From Sipunculus nudus (Eukaryota > Annelida > Sipuncula > Golfingiida > Sipunculidae): 64,000 nucleotides of DNA. The stretch covers positions 36,858,401 to 36,922,400 of the forward strand of contig CM049317.1 in the NCBI GenBank assembly GCA_026874595.1, in the 5' to 3' direction. Each line of letters opens with the position of its first letter. Within the stretch, counting starts at the first letter, position 1. Positions 47,830 through 57,476 of this stretch are shown one piece after another. Under the pieces are notes generated by a model that saw nothing but the letters and a program-made list of their open reading frames with translations, searched no databases and was not told the DNA's origin. A program made the position numbers and the translations under genes.

Positions 47830-48440
47830 TGGACAACATAAAGGGTAAAAAAAGAAAGGAGCCTAAAAATAACGCTACACTACAGATTAAAAGCCTGTTT
47901 AAAAAGAAATGTTTTGAGTTACAACTAAAACACTTAACACCATATATCACAGTCCTACATTCTGGTGTGACTAAAAATTGCCAGGTAGAAGACCTTAGCC
48001 CCCGGGTGCAGTTCTGAGCTGTAATATGTCACAAATTTATCCTGGTGCCACGATTTCAAAGCTTTGAAAACAAATAAAAGTACTTTGAAACTAATACGTT
48101 GCTTGATGGGTAGCCAGTGAAGCGAAATCAGTACGGGAGTTATGTGGAAAACTTTTTATGGTTTGCTTATGAATCACGTCGCAGAATTTTGTACACATTG
48201 AATTTTTTTTAAAAACAAATAGGCCAAAGCGTCGCAGAGTAGGGATTTAGCAAAATCGATGCGAGAAAGCACTAACCATGTACAAGTGTTTTGTAGCCTC
48301 AGTATAAAGATATTGTCTAAATTTGCCAAACGTTCTGGGATGCATAAATGATATCCGACGGACTGAGTCGATGTGATTGCTCGTGGAAATAAAAATTTCA
48401 CAGCTTTACACCTATCCAGGTTGTGCAGAAAATTATGAGA
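47830..48440 (-). mobile_element. CR1/L2-like LINE 3' fragment
   Basis: The minus strand at 48310-48175 reads TWLVLSRIDFAKSLLCDALA then YLFLKKIQCVQNSAT (the SRLDYxNSLLYG...KKLQRVQNSAAR motif). At 48115-48050 it reads LHWLPIKQRISFKVLLFVFK. After stops, a relic of the C-terminal FKTxLF region appears near 47900. The order and spacing match CR1/L2 reverse transcriptases. Several stops and frameshifts are present. No microsatellite tail is seen at the 3' side. Confidence 0.75.
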
Positions 48441-48877
48441 ACGTTGCTATTAATTTATGTTTGTAATATTCAACTATCAACATGACGTGAACACTACAAA
48501 TTTACTAATGTTTCAGAAGCATGTACAAAAATATAAATAAAAATAACATTTCAATCAGTTGATCTGCCAAGTAGTATTTCAGTACATCACCCGAGTATAA
48601 CAATGGTCAATGTTAGATAAATTAGATACACCCCTATTGCCTAAGTGGTCTAACATGGTGATTCAGGTTTGACCTGCTTGACAACTGATAAAAGTCCATA
48701 TGTTTCATTAGGGTGTGAAATCCTTTCAGGATTCGGCATACATCTATGGATGAAACTGTTGTCTTGATTATTTTCAGACATATTTTCAAAATGCAAAATT
48801 ATATATGAGGACATCTATAAATTATATATGCGCATTAGAATCATGTATAATTGCCAGCTCTCATATCTTATATATTT

Positions 48878-48880
<3 letters not shown>

Positions 48881-48938
<58 letters not shown>

Positions 48939-48978
48939 TTATATATCTGTCATCACCATATATATATATATATATATA
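48881..48978. repeat. (TA)n microsatellites
   Basis: Two TA tracts (48881-48938 and 48958-48978) separated by about 20 bp. Confidence 0.95.
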
Positions 48979-48979
48979 G

Positions 48980-49708
48980 TTCATGGAGTCTGCTTTCACA
49001 GCAGTGCTGCCACCTGTAGGTAATTTATTTTGTTAATTATAGGCAATCAGCGCTGCCACCTACAACGTATTTATTGATTTAGCTTAACCCTTTAAAAGCC
49101 TGGTTCATATATCTATTGGTCAAACTTAGTCAAGTGACATGACAACTGTGTTGACAAGGTTTCTCGGTAACACCCTGTATTTTTATTCTGTCGTTGATTT
49201 TCTGACTGAGAAGGGTATGATAACTGACACATGCCGTTTCAGACAGATTCCTGTCACAGGGTTAGGGATTCATCAAAGTTATATTGGTTAATTTATCTCC
49301 CAAATATTCATTAGTTTACTTTTGAAGTGTGTCTCTTTCCTTTTAGGATATTGTAACAATTGTTTGTGTAATTATTACTTGAGCCTCAAAGGTTTATTGT
49401 TAAAAGACCATTTTGCCTTCATATTGGGCTTGAAGGAATGTTACGGTTATATTTAGAGAGAACAGAATGAAAACCTTTACACATATTGTGAAATGTAATA
49501 ATGTACGCGCACCGATATACTCATTTATTTATCCATGTCATGTTTTTAAGAATTGAATTTAATCTTGCAATTATTCCAGAATAAACAGCCATTCCCTACA
49601 AAACCGAGGTTTTTGACTGTATTAAGCCAACCCATCTACTTGACCGGCAAAAATAGCACCCGATATATGGGACTCGGTTAAAAGGGACGTTTTGCTGGCG
49701 AGAGAAAT
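48980..49708. other. Non-coding stretch, nothing recognised
   Basis: Flank of the Merlin transposon. GCTGCCACCT occurs twice near 49007 and 49053. No gene seen. Confidence 0.4.
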
Positions 49709-49716
49709 GATGGGTC
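49709..49716 (+). repeat. Target-site duplication, left (GATGGGTC)
   Basis: Exact 8-bp match to 52860-52867. Merlin elements are known to make 8-9-bp target duplications. Confidence 0.9.
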
Positions 49717-49744
49717 GGTACGACTATAGAAACCGGGCTTCACC
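49717..49744 (+). repeat. Merlin terminal inverted repeat, left
   Basis: Begins GGTACGACTATAG and ends GGGCTTCACC. It differs from the right end only at positions 3, 4, 16 and 17 of 28. Confidence 0.92.
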
Positions 49745-50677
49745 CCAACTTGCATAACATATGCATGAAGTCATGCATTCTGTTGATAAACAGTACATAT
49801 GTCATCAATAACGAGTATATGAATACTTTTTATGCCTACCACGTTCGCAATAAATCAGTATCCACCCACGCTAAAAGGTACTCAGCTCTGCTATTCTATC
49901 GTCAACGTGACAAACTGTTTACATGTTCCTCCATGTTTACTGACAATTCCCGTCTTGCTCTTGTGTAGTAACGTGTGCACAAAGTCTGCCTACGTCACAC
50001 ACACTTTTCAGGGGGTGCACTAAAGCGTGGGTGTGGGGGCGCTAGCCCCCATTAATTCAATACGTAATTTTATATTTCCGTTTACTCTTTACGTTCTATT
50101 TCTTTTTCCCTCTTCTATAGTCTATTTACTCTTACCTTCTCTTAGATCCACTTCTCTTTATACAAGTTTCATCCTTAATTATAAAGTGTGTACAATTAAC
50201 GTCTTCGTCACGTGTGCCCTCATCCCACCAAGTAAGTGCAACTTCAACAATAACATCTGAAATACAATCATTTCCCCCATTGATATATGTATGCAAATAA
50301 TGCGGCTTCCTCTATTCGCTAAGCACACCACTGTCATATATTCTGCTTCAAACTACTCGCATAATCAGCATAACCAACCAGCATTACGAAACAATTACAC
50401 GTAGACGGACCCTTTGGAAATCCCCTGTGGAAATCCCCCTTTCTAAAAATAGTTCTCACCTGTGTCATTCCTCGCTTCGTGTTGTCAAACACGTCTCGCC
50501 ACATGCATGAAAGAACGATCTGACTTCATCAGTTCAAAAATAATAAGAACAACTCACCAATATAGTTAATAAATATCAATGGCATTTTTTTTACACATGG
50601 GGACCATTTTTACCATTAAGCATCTAACAAAATTTTTTCTCAGGTGCATGACACGTTAGGGCTATAAATCTTTCTAG
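49745..50677. other. Merlin interior, 3' non-coding region
   Basis: Lies between the left inverted repeat and the end of the transposase transcript. Open frames at 49750-49968 and 50027-50260 (+) have no recognisable product. Confidence 0.5.
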
Positions 50678-50683
50678 TTTATT
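50678..50683 (-). promoter_or_regulatory. Likely polyadenylation signal of the transposase
   Basis: AATAAA on the minus strand, about 80 bp past the stop codon of the transposase. This is the first such hexamer downstream in that direction that I noticed. Confidence 0.5.
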
Positions 50684-50761
50684 TATAAGATTCTAAATTT
50701 CCCTTTCTACTTACCATAACTATGTCAACTTCTTATGTACAATTTTTTCTGTTTTCTTTGG

Positions 50762-52033
50762 TTAAATACAAAATTTACAACGGGCATGTCCGCATCTGCC
50801 GTTGTAAATTCTCGCTGCATCAGCCATGAACTGCCTGAACAAATCTTTTCCACTGTGTTTTTCCCGCCACATGAACACACTAAGGTACCCGGGTAAATGT
50901 TCTCCCTTCACTCCGAACCTTGGCATAGTAACCCCCCTCTTTACCTTCTGCCAAGTCCCTTCAATACTATTGGTATGACATCCACTGTCAGGGTCCTTGA
51001 AATTGGCGCTGTGATTTACAGTTTCGTGGCGATATCCGTGAGCAGGCAAGCAGTCATAAGCTTTCCAGCAATCTGATTGTATTATTGATCCACGGGCTAT
51101 ATGTTTTTTTATCAAGGGAATCAAAGTCGCCGCGGATCTGTCTTGAACAGTGAACATGAACACTTTTTTCTTGTCAAACTTTTCCCTTCCACCAAACACC
51201 CAACCCCCTTTTACTTCATGACCCCGATTGTACTTTCTTTTCGCAAATTTAGACTCGTCTATTTCTACGTAAACTCCGTGCCCTCCTATCTTCTCACCTC
51301 TATCAGAGTCTCTCAGTAGTGTTTCTTCGCACACTTCTCTACAAAAGCTGCTCCAATCCACAGCCGTATTACTGCTGCAACCTGTCTCATATTTTATTTG
51401 AGACTGTGTATTTCCCACACACCACAAGTATGTTATATCCATTATTTCTTCTAGTGTCAATTTTGATAGCGAAAACCAACTCCCATGTCTTATACTGAGT
51501 TTCATATTGTGACTTTTAGGTTTCCTTTTCTGGCATCTCCACTGATACATGTCATGGTTATCCTTATCATTAACAATTACCAGTTTCATAGAACATTTAC
51601 AAACGGGGCAGCTACGGCTGCGTGCCAACATACCCTGTTCCTGCAACCAAGCTATAGTTGCCTCTTTCGACACTAATATTTCTCTCACTAGTTTTGTATG
51701 TGTGATATGCGTTGGTCGGCCAATGGTATCTTCTTTTCTTCTTTGGTAGCTACCCTTACTCCAACAGCATTGACTTCCAGCATCTACAGTTACAACATCA
51801 TCAGTGCACGTGCCTGTCGACATCACCGACACCTTACTGGAACCCCCCGCTGTACTCACGCTTTTCTTTGGGTCATCTTTCTTACGGAGTTTTAATCGTC
51901 TTCTTTTGGCCTCCATATCTACAGGTTTTCCATCACTTTCATGTTGTCTTTTAAGCATTGTACCGTGTCCAGATATATTCACTATCATGTCATTTAACTT
52001 CTCTCTCAGACTATCAGGTCGTGCACTCTCCAT
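50762..52033 (-). CDS. Merlin transposase (IS1016/ISXO2-like DDE domain), intact
   Basis: 423 residues in a single exon, cutting and rejoining the transposon ends in the nucleus. The start context is good (A at -3, G at +4). Residues 41-54 hold a basic cluster (EAKRRRLKLRKKDD), a probable nuclear signal. A zinc-ribbon-like part uses C142, C145, C147 and C167. The catalytic domain shows VEIDESKF (D259), IIQSDCWKAYD (D321) and CHTNSIEGTWQKVKR (E358). The D321-to-E358 gap is 36 residues, the DD36E spacing known for Merlin/IS1016 enzymes. The C-terminus ends CGHARCKFC (C414, H416, C419, C422), a second possible zinc site. All three catalytic residues are present and there is no stop or frameshift. 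The N-terminal ~100 residues extend beyond the bacterial relatives. Expression is not shown by sequence alone. Confidence 0.95.
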   Translation of the reverse strand: MESARPDSLREKLNDMIVNISGHGTMLKRQHESDGKPVDMEAKRRRLKLRKKDDPKKSVSTAGGSSKVSVMSTGTCTDDVVTVDAGSQCCWSKGSYQRRKEDTIGRPTHITHTKLVREILVSKEATIAWLQEQGMLARSRSCPVCKCSMKLVIVNDKDNHDMYQWRCQKRKPKSHNMKLSIRHGSWFSLSKLTLEEIMDITYLWCVGNTQSQIKYETGCSSNTAVDWSSFCREVCEETLLRDSDRGEKIGGHGVYVEIDESKFAKRKYNRGHEVKGGWVFGGREKFDKKKVFMFTVQDRSAATLIPLIKKHIARGSIIQSDCWKAYDCLPAHGYRHETVNHSANFKDPDSGCHTNSIEGTWQKVKRGVTMPRFGVKGEHLPGYLSVFMWREKHSGKDLFRQFMADAARIYNGRCGHARCKFCI

Positions 52034-52831
52034 GTTCGGGTGCGTTTACTATGACGGACCTTAGCAACTGTCAACTCTATCATTCATTATGTAACAGTAA
52101 CCAAAACGTCACATGACCATCAAATCGCCCAGTTAATCCCCTTGCAACCCCTAATGAATGTGTCACCTCCAACCTAATCCACACCTAACACCTCACTCTC
52201 AACACCATTATGAGATTCTTTCATTATTAGTAATAACGATTATATTTAATCATTATTGTTAAAGCGAGTTACCTACATTTCAATTTTATCAATACCTACC
52301 CTTTTTTATTCATTTCAAATCTAAATATCTGGTCATCGCGATGTCACCCGCGATTCTCACGAGTGAGTCCGCCCCTTCAATACCATTTAAAAATTGTACC
52401 TATAAAGCCCAATAGGGGTCGCTACCGTTTCTTATGACGTCACCATTTCCCGTGTGCTGTCACATGGGATTTCACTGACAATAGACTTAAATGCCCCAAC
52501 TTTTCACGAACCGGCAACTTACCTTCGTGGCACAGTTGGTTACGCAGACGGCTTCTGAGCGTGCGGTCGGTGGTTCGAGTCTCATCATGCCTTCATATCA
52601 TTGCATGTTGTTCATAATGTCATAATATGTCTAATAATTCACATGTCTCTCATTCATTCCAGATTACCAGTCTCGTATATACCATACGCTCGCATAACAG
52701 ATCACAAGGAATTCAGAAATAACTTGCCATAACGTTCTTTATTAATTGTTTGCCCCCCAAAAAAACTGCACCCCAGTTTTTCTCTATCCCCATCAAATAT
52801 ATCGCCCTCTTTAGCTAGTTCTCTGAACCAA
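52034..52831. other. Merlin interior, 5' non-coding region (promoter side)
   Basis: Between the transposase start and the right inverted repeat. Any promoter must lie here, but no convincing TATA box stands out. A tRNA-like fragment is at 52519-52592. Confidence 0.5.
52519..52592 (+). repeat. tRNA-like fragment inside Merlin
   Basis: CGTGGCACAGTTGG matches a pol III A box and GGTGGTTCGAGTCTC a B box about 40 bp later, in tRNA-like spacing. D and T stems do not pair, so this looks like a SINE head or tRNA relic carried by the transposon. Confidence 0.4.
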
Positions 52832-52859
52832 GGTGAAGCCCGCGTTCTATAGTCGCTCC
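52832..52859 (-). repeat. Merlin terminal inverted repeat, right
   Basis: On the minus strand it begins GGAGCGACTATAG and ends GGGCTTCACC, pairing with 49717-49744. Confidence 0.92.
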
Positions 52860-52867
52860 GATGGGTC
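52860..52867 (+). repeat. Target-site duplication, right (GATGGGTC)
   Basis: Exact copy of 49709-49716, immediately outside the right inverted repeat. Confidence 0.9.
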
Positions 52868-53241
52868 TATTGGATTCCCGACTCTGCAGAAATCCAGGCA
52901 CGCATTCGGGTTCCCCATTACATTAAATATTATGGTGAATGGATCCTGTATATTATAACTGCTCATTCCCTGTCAATAATGTGGAGGAAATGGAGTTTAT
53001 TGGATTCCCATTACAGTATGCATTTAGTATATACTAGCTGCTAACACGGATATTAAGGTTACCAATCTAAACCCGATTTTAATTCAATTCAGTATACATG
53101 TTTGAGTAATATACATTGCAGTCACTCAGAACAACACTGTACGGCATACAACATTTGCGGAAGTATTCCAACTAGCAGTGGTTACCCCGAGTTTTAATAA
53201 CAATGATAATAATAATAACCTGATGTCCTCCTCATACTCAC

Positions 53242-53445
53242 AAATGGTTCCAGCAGAAAACCCATATGCATCCCCCCAATTGTAATTGTGAGTGGCATGG
53301 CCATAGGCGTACAAAGCAACTTGAATCTGATAGCATTGTTATCACAACGCATGGGTTAGCCCTTATAACAAGAACACGGAATTCTCCGGAAGAAATCAGA
53401 GAAACAGTGTGTAATGTATGTTCAAGTTTTGGTGAGCCATTGTAT
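53242..53445 (-). pseudogene. IgGFc-binding (FCGBP-like) domain exon 3' end, relic C
   Basis: The minus strand reads QVALYAYGHATHNYNWGDAY then GFSAGTI, ending in phase 1 at ATTT|GTGAGT (G of GT at 53241). Upstream, in a different frame, SSGEFRVLVIRANPCVVITM (53430-53360) aligns by position with SSGYSAL...NAGAHVVDHPV of the copy at 19598. A frameshift near 53325 and stops in the final frame show it is a relic. The following intron side differs from copies A and B. The Merlin insertion begins about 380 bp further on. An unspliced intact exon cannot be proposed. Confidence 0.6.
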
Positions 53446-54020
53446 GAATCTGGAATGAAGTTTAGTAAGAATTGTTTTATGTTAATTTAACTTTGAATAA
53501 GAAAAGCTTCATGAACAGATGGAATTGTGTGCAAAATAACCTTTGTTGAAATGATATACAAAATAGTACTCTTTTTTAGCTGATTGAATAGTTATTTTTT
53601 TTTATTATTTTGACTAAACATTCAGGTTGATTACACAATGTTTATGCGGTGAACGTGTTAATGTTATACTCATGGGTAGATAGAAATAAGTTGGACATAG
53701 ACCAGCGAGAATACAAATCCTGGACCACGAGCTACATGAACAAATATAGTAATAGTATAACTATATTTCTATTATATAATTCATCACGTCTCACTCGATG
53801 ACCCCCCCCCCCCCACCCCCCACCCTTTCCCAACATTATTTCCAGCTTCAACAAGACCCATTTAATACCCGGATGTTTGTGATCTCGATCCCACATAATC
53901 CCATGCTTTCAATGCTCGAATATTTTAAGAAAAAATAATTATTTGCAGTATTCGGCCCTTCAAATTCAGGTTGGCCCAGGGAAGACATTTTTGGGCGGGG
54001 GAGGGGGATTGGCCTTTTAC
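53446..54020. other. Non-coding stretch with poly-C tract
   Basis: CCCCCCCCCCCCC ACCCCCCACCC lies at 53802-53824. A GGGCGGGGGAGGGGG run is at 53994-54008. No gene seen. Confidence 0.5.
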
Positions 54021-54022
54021 AA

Positions 54023-54361
54023 TCAGATCGGCATAGTCAAAACAAGGCGTTCGTTTTGGAATGATACATCATTCTCCATTAGCAGTGAATACGCTTCCAG
54101 TTGTGTGTTGTTACCCAACGTTTCAAGATTCGGGTGACCCCAGACACAAATATTTTTTAAATCCTGGCCGGCAGGATTTGACATGGAAACTGTGAAATTT
54201 ACGCAGCAATCAAATGATATGTTCATTAATATTGTTTTACACACCATCGTATGCGGACATGATAAACGTAGACGTCCGTCCCATTCCCATCTACCCCATG
54301 GAAAGGATAAATTATCTTTTGATTTAAACACCCTTGCATTACTGTCTCGGTCCATCATCAT
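54023..54361 (-). other. Open segment (112 codons), product not recognised
   Basis: The minus strand is open and protein-like in composition: LSFPWGRWEWDGRLRLSCPH, NPAGQDLKNICVWGHPNLET, LGNNTQLEAYSLLMENDVSF. I see no signal peptide, membrane span or motif I can name. No flanking splice sites are certain. The plus strand over the same bases is also open (54183-54425), so chance is possible. Confidence 0.25.
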
Positions 54362-55335
54362 GTCTGTTTTTGAGCCGTTCTGTACAATGTTTTATTATAA
54401 GTCAACTCAACAGTGGACGATGTAACAATATTTTATTCCACGATATGGGCCTTAGACACTAACATGCAAGCTATATGCGATCCAACGGGACAGACGAGGC
54501 AGTTATTATATGTATATAACAGTTAAGAGTAATTTAATCTCCACCTACAAAGCTAACATTCAAAGGCCAATTTATATTCATATTATAAACTATGAACTGG
54601 AGTTTATCAAAGAGTGTGCCATGTGTATTGGCGGCATTTTATGTAATTTTCATTCACTACCCTTATACACTTCCTGCATGGGATGAAAATTACAAGTGCT
54701 TAGTCACTTTATTTTGTATGACATGTGTGTAGCTAGTACATGAGAATTACTTATGGAAATAAGGGTGTATTTGTTTTTTTTTTTTTAAATAGAAAACCGT
54801 GTTTTTGGGCTGCTGATCAAGGCACTTATTTTTTTATCGCATTATCCATGCAAATTATCCCGAACAATGAGTAGCAAATAAATAATTTTGGATAATAAAT
54901 GGGTACATAAAATACAGGCCTAAAATCTAATATTAGCTGACCCACGTTAAATACATAAACAGCGCATTAGTGCACATCGAAATATAACCTAGCTCTCATC
55001 CTATCCTTTTCCTCCTAAAAGTTGGTGATTCCACGAAACCAGTGTTTCTTCTGTACAAAAAAATGAATAAGGTACATTTGCCCATAGGCTCCCCTCAAAC
55101 ATGGGTTACGTCTTGTGATATTGAGAATATATAAATAAACAGTGAGATATCTAAAAGATATTCAGCGGAACTTCGCTAACGCGACTACCTGCAGAGCCGC
55201 GGCCTTATTTTCAAAAGGAGTGATTTTAAATATTGCACACATTTAAAGACTTATCTGCCTGGGGGTTTTTGTGTTTTTTTACTACATGCACTTTGAGTTT
55301 CGTCATCAACATATATGGAGGAGCAGACAGATTTA
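54362..55335. other. Non-coding stretch, nothing recognised
   Basis: AT-rich, no feature I can support. Confidence 0.4.
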
Positions 55336-55336
55336 A

Positions 55337-56205
55337 AATAACGGTCACTAACTTAATAATCAGCAGCAACTTCACTCAAACCTTAATAATTAGTTTGTCT
55401 CATCTTTCATTTTGAAATGCCAGTATATTTATATTCTTCTGTTTAAGGGTAAAATATTTTTTTATCATTCTGGCGGTCACTATTGTGAAAAATCTCAATA
55501 TAGAGAAAATAATGACTAAAGGATAGCCTGTTAGGTATTCGGACTAATACAAATATATAATTGAACTAAAAATATGATAACATATTGCCATGTTACCATT
55601 CACGTTCACAGAGACTGCTTCTGAAGCAATAAAACAAGGAGCCGCTGATTATTAATACATAAATGACCGTTATTACAATAGTGGCTACAGGGCGCGGTCA
55701 CTATTAGGATAAAGGTCACTAGTGTAATAACATCTTAAATTCAAACTTTTTGAGCAAGGAGGATTAGTTACATGTATTTTTTTAAAGAAAAAAAATGTTT
55801 ATAGGAATCCGGATTGAAATGTTTTTTTTAATTTGCAGCTGCAACATGAACCACTAAGTAATAGAAAATTATAAAACAGTGGCTGGCAAAAACCGGAACT
55901 TACCAACCACTTTTCGAAATAAACGTAAGACTTATTATAAAAAATCTCGTTTCCTATCCATCTTTTGAATACACTGATTGCATGTTAAAACCCGGCTTTG
56001 ACATTCTGAGTTGATTGCACTGGATATTGTTTGTTCGTGATTTTTTTATTACCCTATTCCATTTTATGTGAATGTACATAAGCATAGTTCCTTTTTGGAT
56101 GTGACTCTTATTTTTTTTCACTCAAGTAGTAAGTTCAAAATTTTTCCAAATACTTGTTGTGAATGGGGTCATTGTCATAATAGGCCATTGTTATAATATT
56201 CTAGT
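55337..56205. repeat. Scattered GGTCACTATTGTAATAAC-like motifs in both orientations
   Basis: ACGGTCACTAACTTAATAATC at 55340; GCGGTCACTATTGTGAAAA at 55473; the inverted form TGACCGTTATTACAATAGTG at 55664; GCGGTCACTATTAGGATAAA then GGTCACTAGTGTAATAAC at 55695-55732; weaker GGTCATTGTCATAATAGG and GGCCATTGTTATAATA at 56168-56200. The mix of direct and inverted copies resembles transposon subterminal repeats. Confidence 0.5.
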
Positions 56206-56389
56206 GTCTTGAATCAAAGTATGAACAAGTATCCTAATAACCTCCTATGGGATACATGAATTTTCATTAGATTTTAAAAGGTAACAAATTACCAAATCAT
56301 ACTATATGGCCAGTTGTGGGGTAACATGATGGGGTGTTGCAAGAACGGCAAACTAACATCATGATTTTTGTTAAAGATTTTTTTCGGTT

Positions 56390-56605
56390 GAGGTTATCGC
56401 CCCCAATTTTTTTATATCTTTTTCTAATTGTTAATCTAAGTAGGTACATCTACTGATTTCCATTTCGGTTTGGGACTACATGACAGGGAGTAGCATTCGT
56501 TTCCTATCATTTTTTTTGTATCCTGGTGTCACCCAGGCCAGGGGTCTAACGCAACTGCGGGTCCAGGGTGTGTATGGTTCAGTGAATAGATACTGGGGAT
56601 AAAAA
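56390..56605 (+). repeat. Dispersed repeat family R1, copy 3
   Basis: TTTCCATTTCGGTTTGGGAC, TACATGACAGGG, TGTATCCTGGTGTC and CAACTGCGGGTCCAGGGTGTG parallel 46000-46115. The GAGGAACCCC part of the family is missing, replaced by GTTCAGTGAATAGATACTGG. Confidence 0.55.
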
Positions 56606-56606
56606 A

Positions 56607-56607
<1 letters not shown>

Positions 56608-56672
<65 letters not shown>
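56608..56672. repeat. (TA)n microsatellite
   Basis: TA tract interrupted once by TGTA. Confidence 0.97.
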
Positions 56673-56674
<2 letters not shown>

Positions 56675-56675
<1 letters not shown>

Positions 56676-57398
56676 CTTTTATGTTGAATTGAAAACTGTC
56701 CATGGTTTGGTCCCTGCATTTTCAAATCAAACATCCAACTTGCAACGTGGAGGTTTTTCTTGAGCCCGCCTTTTGAAAAGCCTTTATTAAAAAAAGGTCG
56801 TTAGAGTTTGAAAAAAAAAGAATGGAAACATGAAAGAAGATATTCTAATAAGATTGCTAGATAGGCACAAAATATTATACTGAGAGACATGCTCATGGTT
56901 TTTCAATGTCCAGACAAATATGAGCAAAAGCAGGATATCATACATGAAAACATGTGAGGCTGCTTGTCTAAAACCCCAATACTTCTTAGTGCATTTTATT
57001 ATACCAATACACATTTAGACTAGATATATCCAATATCAATCGGATTTATATAATACACGACAAACAAACAAATTTCGACATGAAAAATGCGTTGAATTTT
57101 TATACCACTAAAAATGTACACTTCATGTGTAATGATGTTTATAAGTAAACAAAGCAAGAACGCAGTCTCCAATAATCCCCATGTGGTGCCGGGTTTATGG
57201 CCAACAAAGTGTCAGTTTAAACATTTGGTAACGAAAAGATAACGGGTTACGTTTAACTAACTGCTACACAGTTAAGAATACGTTGAAATACTTCCACTAA
57301 ATAAAGGTCCTTTGTATTCACCTGTCAAGTTAATAGGACCTGATATTCGCAAGAACACAGTGCTTTTTGTACTTAAATGCATACCAGATATAGATGTC
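56675..57398. other. Non-coding stretch, nothing recognised
   Basis: No coding or repeat signal I can support. Confidence 0.4.

Positions 57399-57399
<1 letters not shown>

Positions 57400-57474
<75 letters not shown>
57400..57474. repeat. (TA)n microsatellite
   Basis: About 37 TA units, with the (TA)n at 62468-62541 one of the two longest in the window. Confidence 0.97.

Positions 57475-57476
<2 letters not shown>

Larger units (their letters stand above)
49717..52859 (-). mobile_element. Complete autonomous Merlin DNA transposon (3143 bp)
   Basis: Terminal inverted repeats at 49717-49744 and 52832-52859 match at 24 of 28 positions. They are flanked by the exact duplication GATGGGTC. Between them lies an uninterrupted transposase (50762-52033, minus). 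The end sequence GG..CGACTATAGAA, the 8-bp duplication and the IS1016/ISXO2-like enzyme all fit the Merlin superfamily. The element is longer than many Merlins because of about 0.83 kb before and 1.05 kb after the ORF; a tRNA-like fragment lies in the first of these (52519-52592). The intact ends and ORF suggest recent activity, unlike every other element in the window. Confidence 0.93.

Noticed and set aside
51101-52064. Plus-strand open frames opposite the Merlin transposase
   Set aside because: They are antisense shadows of a well-supported coding sequence and have no motifs.
52519-52592. Functional tRNA gene
   Set aside because: A and B box words are present, but the D and T stems do not pair and no acceptor stem can be formed.
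55337-55735. Nuclear-receptor response elements (GGTCA half-sites)
   Set aside because: Spacing and orientation are irregular and similarity extends beyond the half-site, which fits transposon-derived repeats better.
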